A DNA stretch of 37,573 nt from JBBQTU01 sp038213005 (GTDB lineage Bacteria; Planctomycetota; Phycisphaerae; Tepidisphaerales; Tepidisphaeraceae). Both the position numbers and the translations under genes were made by a program. Below the pieces are notes generated by a model. The model was not told the origin of the DNA and searched no databases. It was given only the letters and a program-made list of their open reading frames with translations. The stretch lies in the NCBI GenBank assembly GCA_038213005.1, contig JBBQTU010000010.1, forward strand, positions 1-37,573, read 5' to 3'. Positions 7,859 to 15,512 of this stretch are shown in pieces (within the stretch, counting starts at the first letter, position 1; the number at the start of each line of letters is the position of its first letter).

Positions 7859-9748
7859 CTATTCCAACTGCAATTGGTCGATGTAGGTGGTCTCAAACTC
7901 CGGGTCGAGATTCAGTTCGACGATCTGGATCTCTTTGGCGACCCGGCGAATCTCGGCGAGGATTCCGCTGTCCAGCAGCGACAGATAGGCGCCGGCGAGC
8001 GACGTGTTGCCCACCAGTTGCACCTGCTGGCTGGTAAACCCAGGCAGCAGGCCGCAGGCGATGGTGTTGGGGATGTCCAGGTGCATGCCAAAGCCGCCGG
8101 CGAGGTAGAGCGTCTTGATATTCCGGGGCGTGATATTGACCTGGCGCAGCAGCGTGAGGATGCCGGCGGCGACGGCCGCCTTGGCCTGAAGAAGTGATGC
8201 GACATCGCCTTCGCAGATGACGATCGGTTCGTTGCCGTGGCCGTGAGCGACGGTAAAGCCCGTGCCCATGTCGCGGTAGGGGCCGAGGCGATCGTCGGCA
8301 ATCCCTCGTTCGTATCGCCCTGTCGCGGTGAGCAGTCCAACCTTCCGGGCCTGGGCGAGGAAGTCGACGAAGGCTGAGCCGCAGAGGCCAGTAGGCTTCA
8401 CATTGCCGATGACGTCGCATTCGACGGTGAGGCGGCCGGTGGCCAGGTCGCGCGACATGCGGATATGGCTGATCGCACCCTGGCCGGCCCGCATGCCGCA
8501 GGCCATTCGGGAGCCCTCGAACGCCGGGCCTGCGGCCGTGGCGGTGCCCCACATGCGATGTCCCTGCCTGAGAATGATCTCGCCATTGGTGCCGACGTCG
8601 ACGAGCAGGCTGGGGCCGTCATCATAGGCGAGCCCGGATGACATCACGCCGGCGGTGAGGTCGGCGCCGACATACGCGGCGGCTGAAGGCAGTAGATGCA
8701 CACAAGGGTCGGGCGCGTTGGCGGGCGAGTCATCCCTGACCAGCGCCGGGTCATCAAGGCTTGTGAGGCGCAGGTGCGAGTCGCTGGCCTTGAGGACCCT
8801 GTACTCCAGGAACGGGGCGACGAACGGGGCGAAGCCCATTGGCGAGGGATCGACCCCGGCGTAGAGGTGCAGCATGGTCGTGTTGGCGGCGATGGTGAAG
8901 CAGACGATGCGGTTGTCCGAGACGGCGGTGGCGGTCATCGCCTTGATCAACAGGCGTTCGATGGTGTCCTTGACGATCGCGCCCTGCAGGCGAGAGAGGG
9001 CATCGCGGTTAGTGGTGCAGAGGTTGATGCGCGTGAGCACGTCGTCGCCCATGTGCATCTGGCGGTTGAAGCCGCTGGCGGTGTGCAGGATGGCGCCGGT
9101 GGTGAGATCCACGAGCATCAGGGCGACGGTGGTGGTGCCGATGTCGATGGCGACGCCGATGGGGGGCAGAGGGCGAGTCTTGCGGACTGACTGAACCTGC
9201 CAGCCGTCCGGGCCATGCTCCATGATTGCGTAAACAGGGCTGGTGCCGGCGAGTTCGGCCAGCGCGTCCGCGGCGGCCTGGGTCACGGTTGGGGCATTAG
9301 CGGATTGCAAGTGTAATTGGCCTGCCTTGGCCAGTTCGGCCGATGTGGCAGGGCACTCAGGCAGTTCGATTATCTGCCAGAGCGGCTCGTGCGCTCGGGG
9401 GATGTTGAGCTTGAAGTCCGACACCACCTGTGGCTCATAAGCCAGCATCGACCGCATGGGGATGCGGAGACGAAGCGAGGCGCTGGCGGGTATGTGCTCG
9501 CAGGCCCGGACGAGGGGCGCTCCGTCGCTGGTGGTGATGCGGTGGGGCGGGTTGGTGTTGGCAACTTCGCCCTCCATCAGATGAACGACGCAGCCATCAC
9601 ACAGGCCGCGCTGGCCACATCGCGTGTTCAGGGCAAAGCCGGCGCGGCGAAGCGTGTCGGTGAGACGCTGCGTGGACTGAGGCGGGGAGAGACGCAAGGT
9701 CTGGCTGCCGGTTGCGGTCTGGACAACAATTTCAATTTCCTGTGTCAT
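7859..9748 (-). CDS. RACo-type reductive activator of corrinoid proteins
   Basis: RACo-type proteins use ATP to drive one-electron reduction of an inactive Co(II) corrinoid to the methyl-accepting Co(I) state. The N-terminal ferredoxin domain has the [2Fe-2S] pattern C44-x5-C50-x2-C53-x29-C83. A linker follows, then a large ASKHA (DUF4445) ATPase domain beginning GVAIDIGTTTVALMLVDL and containing LLVDVGTNGEIIL and LYLAGGFGMHLDI. At 629 residues, length agrees with RACo (about 630). The lack of a C-terminal pair of [4Fe-4S] motifs separates it from RamA. The ATG at 9748, with AGGTGA just upstream, is preferred to the GTG at 9754. It is divergent from a corrinoid protein gene, its probable substrate, which supports the call strongly. 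Confidence 0.9.
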   Translation of the reverse strand: MTQEIEIVVQTATGSQTLRLSPPQSTQRLTDTLRRAGFALNTRCGQRGLCDGCVVHLMEGEVANTNPPHRITTSDGAPLVRACEHIPASASLRLRIPMRSMLAYEPQVVSDFKLNIPRAHEPLWQIIELPECPATSAELAKAGQLHLQSANAPTVTQAAADALAELAGTSPVYAIMEHGPDGWQVQSVRKTRPLPPIGVAIDIGTTTVALMLVDLTTGAILHTASGFNRQMHMGDDVLTRINLCTTNRDALSRLQGAIVKDTIERLLIKAMTATAVSDNRIVCFTIAANTTMLHLYAGVDPSPMGFAPFVAPFLEYRVLKASDSHLRLTSLDDPALVRDDSPANAPDPCVHLLPSAAAYVGADLTAGVMSSGLAYDDGPSLLVDVGTNGEIILRQGHRMWGTATAAGPAFEGSRMACGMRAGQGAISHIRMSRDLATGRLTVECDVIGNVKPTGLCGSAFVDFLAQARKVGLLTATGRYERGIADDRLGPYRDMGTGFTVAHGHGNEPIVICEGDVASLLQAKAAVAAGILTLLRQVNITPRNIKTLYLAGGFGMHLDIPNTIACGLLPGFTSQQVQLVGNTSLAGAYLSLLDSGILAEIRRVAKEIQIVELNLDPEFETTYIDQLQLE

Positions 9749-9807
9749 GTTCACCTGTTAGCGTCCGGCCGGGATGAGGTCCGGGAGTGTTCCACGGGCT
9801 TCGGGTA

Positions 9808-9836
9808 TTGCATTCCTGATGGGATCGTAACATACT
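9808..9836 (+). promoter_or_regulatory. Candidate sigma70-type promoter for the corrinoid protein
   Basis: TTGCAT (9808-9813) and CATACT (9831-9836) are separated by 17 bp, with matches to the -35 and -10 consensus in about four positions each. They lie about 47 bp upstream of the corrinoid protein ATG, within the 134-bp divergent intergenic region shared with the RACo-type gene. The match is moderate and not tested. Confidence 0.3.
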
Positions 9837-9882
9837 GGGTATCCAACGGGCATCAAGACAGAGCTTTTGAGGAGAAGACGTT

Positions 9883-10512
9883 ATGGCAGATATGAAAGCG
9901 TTGACCGAGGCGATCGCCAAGGGCAACCGGACCGAGGCCGTGAAGCTCACCAAGGCCGCCTTGGAGAGCGGCATGCAGCCTCAGGACATCGTCGAGGCCG
10001 GGCTGGTCCCGGGAATGTCGATCGTCGGCGAGAAATTCAAGCGGAACGAGGCTTTCGTTCCTGAGATGCTGATCGCCGCCCGGGCGATGAAAGAGTCAAT
10101 GGCACTGCTTGAGCCCCTGCTGGTCAAGGCTGGCATCAAGCCCAAGTATGTCTGCGTGATCGGGACGGTCCAGGGCGACCTGCACGACATCGGCAAGAAC
10201 CTGGTGGCGATGATGCTCAAGGGCGCGAACCTTGGCGTGGTCGATCTGGGCACGAATGTCTCGCCGGAGAAGTTCGTCGAGGCGGCCAAGACCAACAACG
10301 CCGACATCATCGCTCTCTCGGCACTGCTCACCACCACCATGCCGTCCATGAAGCAGACTGTGGACGCGGCCAAGAAGGCCGGCGTCAAGAGCAAGGTCAT
10401 CATCGGCGGAGCCCCCATCACCCAGCAGTACTGCGACGAAATTGGCGCTGACGGCTATTCGCCTGACGCGGCCAGCGCGGTGGATCTGGTGCTGAAGTTG
10501 ATGGCTGCCTGA
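9883..10512 (+). CDS. Corrinoid (methyl-transfer) protein
   Basis: This small two-domain protein carries a corrinoid cofactor and shuttles methyl groups between methyltransferases. Residues 1-90 form the helical cap domain typical of MtaC/MtbC/MttC and MetH-type modules. Residues 90-209 form the B12-binding Rossmann-like domain. The cobalt lower-ligand motif D99-x-H101-x-x-G104 (GDLHDIGKN) is intact, and SALLTTTMPSMK and GGAPI follow in the expected places. Its length of 209 residues is normal for the stand-alone family. A GGAG box at 9870-9873 precedes the ATG. The gene is divergent from a RACo-type activator, but no cognate methyltransferase is present in the window, so the methyl donor (methylamine, methanol, methoxy-aromatic or other) is unknown. 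Confidence 0.93.
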   Translation: MADMKALTEAIAKGNRTEAVKLTKAALESGMQPQDIVEAGLVPGMSIVGEKFKRNEAFVPEMLIAARAMKESMALLEPLLVKAGIKPKYVCVIGTVQGDLHDIGKNLVAMMLKGANLGVVDLGTNVSPEKFVEAAKTNNADIIALSALLTTTMPSMKQTVDAAKKAGVKSKVIIGGAPITQQYCDEIGADGYSPDAASAVDLVLKLMAA

Positions 10513-10540
10513 GCTGCGCACGCGAGGATTGCAGACAAGC

Positions 10541-10575
10541 CAGCAGGCACGGATCTTTTTGATCCGTGCCTGCTG
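10541..10575. terminator. Perfect 15-bp hairpin between convergent genes
   Basis: CAGCAGGCACGGATC (10541-10555) and its exact reverse complement (10561-10575) enclose a TTTTT loop. It lies 28 bp after the corrinoid protein stop and 92 bp beyond the last gene of the minus-strand Tad operon. It could terminate transcription from both sides. No long T-tract follows on either strand, so it is an imperfect intrinsic terminator. Confidence 0.7.
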
Positions 10576-10667
10576 TCGTTTGTATTGGGTCGGTGGTTAT
10601 CATGCCGGCACCATCGGCCGGGGCGGCGGGCTGAACGCAGCAGCGAGACGTAGAGATAATCGCGACC

Positions 10668-11195
10668 CTACGGCTCCCATGGAGCGGAGAGGCCCAGGGA
10701 TGATCGCGTGCTATCGTCGATGCCCGAGGGGTCGTGCAGGTAACCCTCAAACCAGGTTTGCAGCATGGCCTGGTCGGATGCGCCGATGGGGTAGGCGCTG
10801 TATGCCCAGGTCGGGCTGATGACGGCGGCGTGTCCGCCGACGGTGACTGTGAAGGTACCGCCGTCGCCGCCGGTCTGGCCTGTGGCGGTCACGGTGGGGT
10901 GTGGGGAGTGAACTCGGTTGGGCAGCGTAGGGCGAATGGCGGCGATACCGTCGATCGGCTGGGCGGCCGGGTCGTTGGTGTAGAGAGGCGTGCTGTCCTC
11001 GGTGGCATCGTGGAATGCATGGAAGCTGGCCTGCCGGGTGGCGGTGAGGCGGGCTCCGCCGATCTTCAGCGTGCCGGCGACAAGCAGAATGAGCGAGAGG
11101 AGAATGACGCAGGCGATCAGCAGTTCGATCTCGGCGGAGCCGCGATAGAGCCTGGATCTAGTGGAGGGTGAGGGTGTCAATGGACTGTGGATCAT
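10668..11195 (-). CDS. TadE-like minor pseudopilin
   Basis: The 175-residue protein has a short basic leader, then RG followed by SAEIELLIACVILLSLILLVAG, a single membrane helix. This fits a prepilin-type cleavage site after Gly with Glu at position +5, as in Flp/TadE proteins processed by the TadV peptidase. A soluble extracytoplasmic domain follows, with no recognisable motif. It is the last gene of the Tad operon, and its ATG at 11195 overlaps the end of the preceding TadG-like gene by 38 bp. No good alternative start reduces the overlap while keeping the whole leader. TadE/TadF-like proteins are minor pilins needed for assembly of Flp filaments. Confidence 0.75.
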   Translation of the reverse strand: MIHSPLTPSPSTRSRLYRGSAEIELLIACVILLSLILLVAGTLKIGGARLTATRQASFHAFHDATEDSTPLYTNDPAAQPIDGIAAIRPTLPNRVHSPHPTVTATGQTGGDGGTFTVTVGGHAAVISPTWAYSAYPIGASDQAMLQTWFEGYLHDPSGIDDSTRSSLGLSAPWEP

Positions 11196-13530
11196 TGTTG
11201 GTCACGCCTCCTTCCGTGAAGAAGGTCTCGAGTTCCGGGTTGCTGGCGATCGACGTCGAGAGGGCATCGGACACAGCCAAGCGCGAATTCCAGTTCCATC
11301 CGCCGATGGTCGATAGTCGCCAGGGCAAGGGGCAGCCGATGAAGAAGGCATTGGGATCGGAGGCAACCTCGTCGAAACGCTCGCTGCCGCCGTATGCGGC
11401 GTTGAACTCCATCCAGTTGAATGCTTCGGCTTGAGCGTAGGCGAGGAGTTCGGGGGCCTTGGTCTGGGTGAGCTTGGGAAGGATGAAGCGGGGGGCGTTG
11501 GCGGCTGTTGGCCGGGCGGCCGCGATCAGCGTGAAGTAGGTCTGGCGATCATTCTTGCCGATGCCCTGGCTGGGCGGCACGCGTGTGTCGGGCGGTGTGA
11601 TCTCGTAGGGCCATGGACGGGAGACCCATTCGGCCGCGATTTGCGGGGCTACTTCTGCGGCGACGGCGTTGATTGCGGCGAATGCGGCCTGCGAGGCCTG
11701 AGGGCTGTAGCGTGCGGCCAGTACTGTGTTCCTGCCCGTCGGATCGAGAAAGCCGCCACCCGCGCCACTTGGGTCAGCGCCGATGAGGGTGCTCAGAATG
11801 CTCTGGCCCACGGGGCCGATGTTCTGAGAGACGATGCGGTCGCGGATGGCGGTCTCGGCGGAGGTTCGCATGCCAGCCTGTGCCCAGTCGGGGATGTGAC
11901 GCAGGCGATAGGTCGCCAGGACCATGAACTGCTTGCTGGTTCCCAGTTGCTTGAGCACTACATGTCGGAAGTGATCGACATGGCCGTGCCACGTCGCGAC
12001 AGCGAAGGGAACGGTGAACCGGTCGTAGTAGCGTGCCCAACTGCGGAGAAGGCCGGCCAGGCCGCGGACGGTGCCGGTGTAGGCGCGGGCATGCTGGTTG
12101 TAGAGGGCAACCTGGGCGCGGAGCTGATCGCTGGCGTCATCGGGCGCGGTCAGCCGCGGGGGAGCGGCCACGCTGGGGAAATTGCCGGTGTCATCGATCA
12201 CGGAATCGCTGAGCGTGGCAGGAAGGGGCGTGATGGTATCGTTGGTGGGCAGACCTCGGAGTTGTCGGAGCAGTTCGGCAAGCTGGCGGCGCAAGTCGTC
12301 GATGCGCTGCATGTAAGTGGCGAGGGACTGCTGGTCGCTGGCGACGCGCTGCTCGAAATAACGCTTGATCGGCGCGGCGTAGACATGGCCCCAGCCGCCG
12401 GGGATGTTGCAGTTGACGGTGAACTTGATGGGGCGGCCGGCAATGGTGATGGTGCGCGACTCGGGGGTGGGCCAGATGATGGCGGCGGCGTCGGTGTGGA
12501 CGTTGATGGGATCGATCTCGACCGTTGCGCCGCGCAGGGAGTCAAAGTGCGGCTGGGGAGTCAGGGAAGGATCGTCCGCGGGCGCCACGGGGGCCTGGAT
12601 CTGCGCTGGCCCGTTGGGCTGAGCGCCGCGGCCGGTGGTGGCGGCGGTGAGTCTGATTTTGTAGAAATCGGCCTGGTCGGAGAACTGCTGGCTGATGGTT
12701 GGAGTAATCTGGGCGACCATCTCCTGCTGGGTGGCGAACACCTCGGCCTCGTGCGCGGCGACCCGGCCGGGAACATCCTGAGCGACGCCCGGCGCGGTGC
12801 GCGACTCAAACTCCGCCAGTACGGCCAACTGCTGCTGGAGCGACGCGATGATCGCCTGGAGGAAAGGCGCACTGTTGGCTGGCGGGCTCCATTTCTCAAC
12901 GAGCTGGCGAAGGCCTTCGCCGCCAGGCCCCGGCGGGCCGGGTCGGCGGGGCGAATTGGCGGGGTCGCCATTGACGTAGGTGGCGTTCACCCAGTCGAGC
13001 AGCTCGCCCGCCTGGCGAACGGCCTTGCGGAAGTTGTCTCCCTGCAACTGATCGGCGAACTTCTGGTTGCTCAGACCACTGACGCTTTGCCATGCGCCGC
13101 TGGCCATGGCGTATTCATCATCGACGCGGCGGAGGGCGTCGAGCATGCGATTGCGCATCGAGGCGAACTGGGGATCGCCGCCGCTGAGCATCGTCTGAGC
13201 ATCAGCGAGTTCCCGCTCCAGGTGGGTGCGGACGGACTTGTCGGTGGGTGGAATGGCATGCCAGATGACCTCGGCCGAGCCGTCCTGGCAGATGACCATG
13301 TTTTGAGCGGCGACGAGATTAGTGCATCGGCTCATCCAGGTGGCCGCGGCGTGGGCGCTGGAGTCGGCGGCCGTCTGCAGGCTTTCGCGGCGGGTGGCAA
13401 GTTCAGCGGTGTTCCAAACCAATCCGATCAACCCGACCAGGCAGAAGATGGTCAGCAGGAGCAGGACGGCGATGTTACCGCGGGTGTTGCGGTGCAGACG
13501 GATCAGAGGCTGGAGGAGCCGAGGAGTCAT
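11158..13530 (-). CDS. tadG: TadG-like pilus assembly protein
   Basis: The N-terminus, RGNIAVLLLLTIFCLVGLIGLVWNTAEL at about residues 17-43, is a TadG-type membrane helix. It is followed at once by TRRESLQTAADSSAHAAATWMSR, the usual TadG-like (Flp pilus) N-terminal pattern. The remaining 700 or so residues are extracytoplasmic, mostly helical, with Gln-rich and Pro-rich stretches and no recognisable vWA MIDAS motif. The ATG at 13530 overlaps the upstream TadE-like stop as ATGA, which is better than a GTG at 13539. TadG is thought to anchor or complete the pilus in the envelope. At 790 residues it is longer than proteobacterial TadG, so the C-terminal domain may be lineage specific. Confidence 0.8.
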   Translation of the reverse strand: MTPRLLQPLIRLHRNTRGNIAVLLLLTIFCLVGLIGLVWNTAELATRRESLQTAADSSAHAAATWMSRCTNLVAAQNMVICQDGSAEVIWHAIPPTDKSVRTHLERELADAQTMLSGGDPQFASMRNRMLDALRRVDDEYAMASGAWQSVSGLSNQKFADQLQGDNFRKAVRQAGELLDWVNATYVNGDPANSPRRPGPPGPGGEGLRQLVEKWSPPANSAPFLQAIIASLQQQLAVLAEFESRTAPGVAQDVPGRVAAHEAEVFATQQEMVAQITPTISQQFSDQADFYKIRLTAATTGRGAQPNGPAQIQAPVAPADDPSLTPQPHFDSLRGATVEIDPINVHTDAAAIIWPTPESRTITIAGRPIKFTVNCNIPGGWGHVYAAPIKRYFEQRVASDQQSLATYMQRIDDLRRQLAELLRQLRGLPTNDTITPLPATLSDSVIDDTGNFPSVAAPPRLTAPDDASDQLRAQVALYNQHARAYTGTVRGLAGLLRSWARYYDRFTVPFAVATWHGHVDHFRHVVLKQLGTSKQFMVLATYRLRHIPDWAQAGMRTSAETAIRDRIVSQNIGPVGQSILSTLIGADPSGAGGGFLDPTGRNTVLAARYSPQASQAAFAAINAVAAEVAPQIAAEWVSRPWPYEITPPDTRVPPSQGIGKNDRQTYFTLIAAARPTAANAPRFILPKLTQTKAPELLAYAQAEAFNWMEFNAAYGGSERFDEVASDPNAFFIGCPLPWRLSTIGGWNWNSRLAVSDALSTSIASNPELETFFTEGGVTNNDPQSIDTLTLH

Positions 13531-14261
13531 TGCGGCCACCCTCCGCCGCCGGCGGCGCTCTGGCGGCTGTGAGATGTCTCAACGCGGCTCGTGGAGGCGA
13601 TGGTCAGGAAGCGGCCGCTGATTCCGGCGACGGTGTCGGCTGAGCCGATGAGGCCCATGGCGCCGGGCACGGTGAGGCAAAGGCGATAGGTGACGGTCAC
13701 ATCAAGCTGGCGGCCGCGGGATGTGGTGAAATCGACCTGGGGGTTCTGGGGATTCCAATCTACCTTAGTGGCTTCCATGGCGTAGGTGTAGCGGGCCGGA
13801 AAAGTATCGGCGGCCGGGATACCGGTGTTTTGGAGCGCCCGGTAGACGTTGTCGGCCTGAACACTGGGGGGGAGGGTGGAGAGCGGAGATAGCGTCGCGA
13901 GGCCCAGATAAGCGGCCGCGGCGACGTTCTCGGGGTGGCCTTCAGGCAGCGAGGTGACGGCGGCGCGGGCGGCGGACTGGGCGGCGTGGTCGATCAGGAG
14001 CTTGGCATTCACGATGATGGTGTACTGCACCAGGATGGCAACGATCCAGAGAAAGATGGGCAGTGCCAGAATGAAGGGAACCGCAGCGCTGCCACGGTCG
14101 CTGTGCAATGTGCGGGCGAACAATCGCAATGCAACTGCCAGGGAACGGGTGGGGCGGGTGCATGCGGCAGAAGGTTGCTTGCTCGTTTCCAACCCCCTCC
14201 CCAACCCTCCCCCCAGGGGGAGGGAGTTGAGCGGTCGAGGATGGGCGGGGCGATTGAACAT
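13527..14261 (-). CDS. TadE-like pseudopilin with unusual N-terminus
   Basis: The core is RG followed by SAAVPFILALPIFLWIVAILVQYTIIVNAKLLIDHAAQSAARAA, a standard TadE-like signal/helix and AQSAARAA continuation. The +5 residue after the predicted cleavage Gly is Pro rather than Glu, which is atypical. The ATG at 14261 lies 3 bp after the prepilin peptidase stop, so translation is probably coupled. This start gives a leader of about 56 residues, far longer than normal. It includes a stretch (NSLPLGGGLGRGLE) encoded by a GC-rich palindrome at 14205-14224. Either the palindrome was inserted in frame, or translation begins at a later TTG. The 244-residue protein overlaps TadG by 4 bp. Confidence 0.75.
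   Translation of the reverse strand: MFNRPAHPRPLNSLPLGGGLGRGLETSKQPSAACTRPTRSLAVALRLFARTLHSDRGSAAVPFILALPIFLWIVAILVQYTIIVNAKLLIDHAAQSAARAAVTSLPEGHPENVAAAAYLGLATLSPLSTLPPSVQADNVYRALQNTGIPAADTFPARYTYAMEATKVDWNPQNPQVDFTTSRGRQLDVTVTYRLCLTVPGAMGLIGSADTVAGISGRFLTIASTSRVETSHSRQSAAGGGGWPQ
14205..14224. repeat. GC-rich palindrome inside the TadE-like leader
   Basis: CCCTCCCCC (14205-14213) and GGGGGAGGG (14216-14224) form a perfect 9-bp stem with a 2-bp loop. On the minus strand it is read in frame as part of LPLGGGLGRG. Such purine/pyrimidine-skewed palindromes are usually intergenic REP-like repeats, so a coding location is unusual. Confidence 0.6.
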
Positions 14262-14264
14262 GGA

Positions 14265-15005
14265 TCAGGTTCCGCCAAGCCAGCGGGCAACGACCTCCTG
14301 GGGAACGATACGGGCACAGAATATCGCGAGCGTTAGCGGGACGGCGAGGGGAATGGTGGTTCGTGACGGGGCGTCGACCGGGTCAAAGCGATGGAGACAG
14401 ACGATCTGCAGGAGCTGCAGGCCCGCGGCCGCGAGGACGCCGTTGAGCCGGCCGCGGATCAGAAGGTTGATCAGGGCATAGGGCACGGCGATGACCAGGG
14501 TCCAGAGGAAGATGTGCGTTGCCTGGGAGAAGCCCAAGAGTGCTCCAACAGCAACCAGGAGCTTTACATCGCCGCCGCCCATGCCAGCCAGGAGCAGGCA
14601 GACCAGCCCGATGCCGCCGCAGACGCCAAAGCCCAGGAAGGCTTGCCCAACTCCGACGGTGCCAAGCCATGGGCCGATGTCAGGCCCGCGAACTGCGGTG
14701 AGCAGCGTGGGAATCGAATTGAGTGCCAGCCCCACGAGGATTGCCGTGTAGGTTATGGGATTGGGAATGCGCGAGGTCGCGGCGTCGAAGCTTGCCGCCA
14801 GCAGACAGACCAGCAGGGTGAGGACTGGCAGGAGCAGGCCTGCGCCGGAGCCGTGGCGGAGCGACTGGGCGATGAGCGCACTGGCAATCGCGACTACGAT
14901 CAGCCCCGCCCAGACCGATGGCCAGCGGAGGGCCGGGGTGCCCGGACCTGGCGCGAGATCGTCAGTGCTAACCGGATTGCTCGGGTTGGAGACTGACTCG
15001 GGCAT
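14265..15005 (-). CDS. tadV: Type IV prepilin peptidase (TadV/CpaA-like)
   Basis: A24-family aspartic peptidases cleave the leader from prepilins at the inner membrane. The 246-residue protein is strongly hydrophobic. It has both catalytic motifs: D74 in ASFDAATSRIPN, the place of the usual D-x-R-x-x-x-IPN, and D146 in GMGGGDVKLL. It lacks the N-terminal Cys-rich methyltransferase domain of PilD, as is normal for TadV/CpaA. The ATG at 15005 is preferred to a longer frame up to 15083, which would overlap the upstream pilin-like gene. It lies within the pilin gene group, between two Flp-like pilins and a TadE-like gene, and would process all of them. Confidence 0.88.
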   Translation of the reverse strand: MPESVSNPSNPVSTDDLAPGPGTPALRWPSVWAGLIVVAIASALIAQSLRHGSGAGLLLPVLTLLVCLLAASFDAATSRIPNPITYTAILVGLALNSIPTLLTAVRGPDIGPWLGTVGVGQAFLGFGVCGGIGLVCLLLAGMGGGDVKLLVAVGALLGFSQATHIFLWTLVIAVPYALINLLIRGRLNGVLAAAGLQLLQIVCLHRFDPVDAPSRTTIPLAVPLTLAIFCARIVPQEVVARWLGGT

Positions 15006-15046
15006 GGGGCTCCCACAATATCGCGGCCCGCCGGGGGCCCGAACGG

Positions 15047-15226
15047 TTACGGCGCCAACTGGGTGTCCTGGGCGTTGAACCACTCAACGATCTTCTTGCG
15101 GAAAATGAGCAGGACGATGAGGATCGGCAGAGCGATGAGGGCGAGAATCAGAATCTTCTCGACCGACATGGCGCCTGTGGTATCTCGATGCAGCCGGCCG
15201 GCGATTCGTCGCAAAAGTAACATCAT
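15047..15226 (-). CDS. Second Flp-type pilin-like protein
   Basis: The 59-residue protein has a basic leader, then TG followed by AMSVEKILILALIALPILIVLLIF and a short charged tail. Cleavage after the Gly would place Glu at +5, matching Flp prepilins. The conserved Tyr at +6 is replaced by Lys. The ATG at 15226 has GAGG about 11 bp upstream and is preferred to a TTG at 15241. The LILALI-LPI core is shared with the other small pilin 74 bp upstream, so the two are probably paralogues. It may be a minor or adaptor pilin. Confidence 0.75.
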   Translation of the reverse strand: MMLLLRRIAGRLHRDTTGAMSVEKILILALIALPILIVLLIFRKKIVEWFNAQDTQLAP

Positions 15227-15299
15227 AGCGGTATCCCTCAAAACGAACTCGACACTGTCTCAGTATAACGGCTGACGCCGGAGAATTATTGTCAAAAAC

Positions 15300-15512
15300 C
15301 TAAGGAAACGGCAAAGCGATTAGAGACAACACGCGAGTGCCGTAAACTTTGAGCATATTCAGGAACAGCGGGCTCATCAGCGCGATCGGAAGAACGATCA
15401 GAGCCAGAATCAGGATGTATTCCGTGGCGGTCGCGCCGGAGCAATCGGCGTGAAATCGGCGTAGAAAGCCAGACCGGCCGGAAACGGAGCGTCTGGAGAT
15501 GCGCTTGGTCAT
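15300..15512 (-). CDS. flp: Flp-type (type IVb) pilin
   Basis: The 70-residue protein has a basic leader of about 25 residues, then SG followed by ATATEYILILALIVLPIALMSPLF. This is the Flp prepilin signature with the Glu-Tyr pair at +5/+6. Flp pilins polymerise into the Tad fibre after cleavage by TadV. The ATG overlaps the TadA stop as ATGA, so it is translationally coupled to the motor ATPase. The mature part is short (about 45 residues), as usual for Flp. No strong terminator or separate promoter was seen, which is a little odd for a major pilin. Confidence 0.85.
   Translation of the reverse strand: MTKRISRRSVSGRSGFLRRFHADCSGATATEYILILALIVLPIALMSPLFLNMLKVYGTRVLSLIALPFP

Noticed and set aside
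9755..9882. Cobalamin riboswitch upstream of the corrinoid protein
   Set aside because: The gap is only 134 bp, shared by divergent genes, and I see no B12-box-like sequence.
11431..13572. 713-codon open frame antisense to TadG
   Set aside because: Gly/Val/Asp-rich translation without domains; the TadG frame has a clear N-terminal signature and ATGA overlap with its neighbour.
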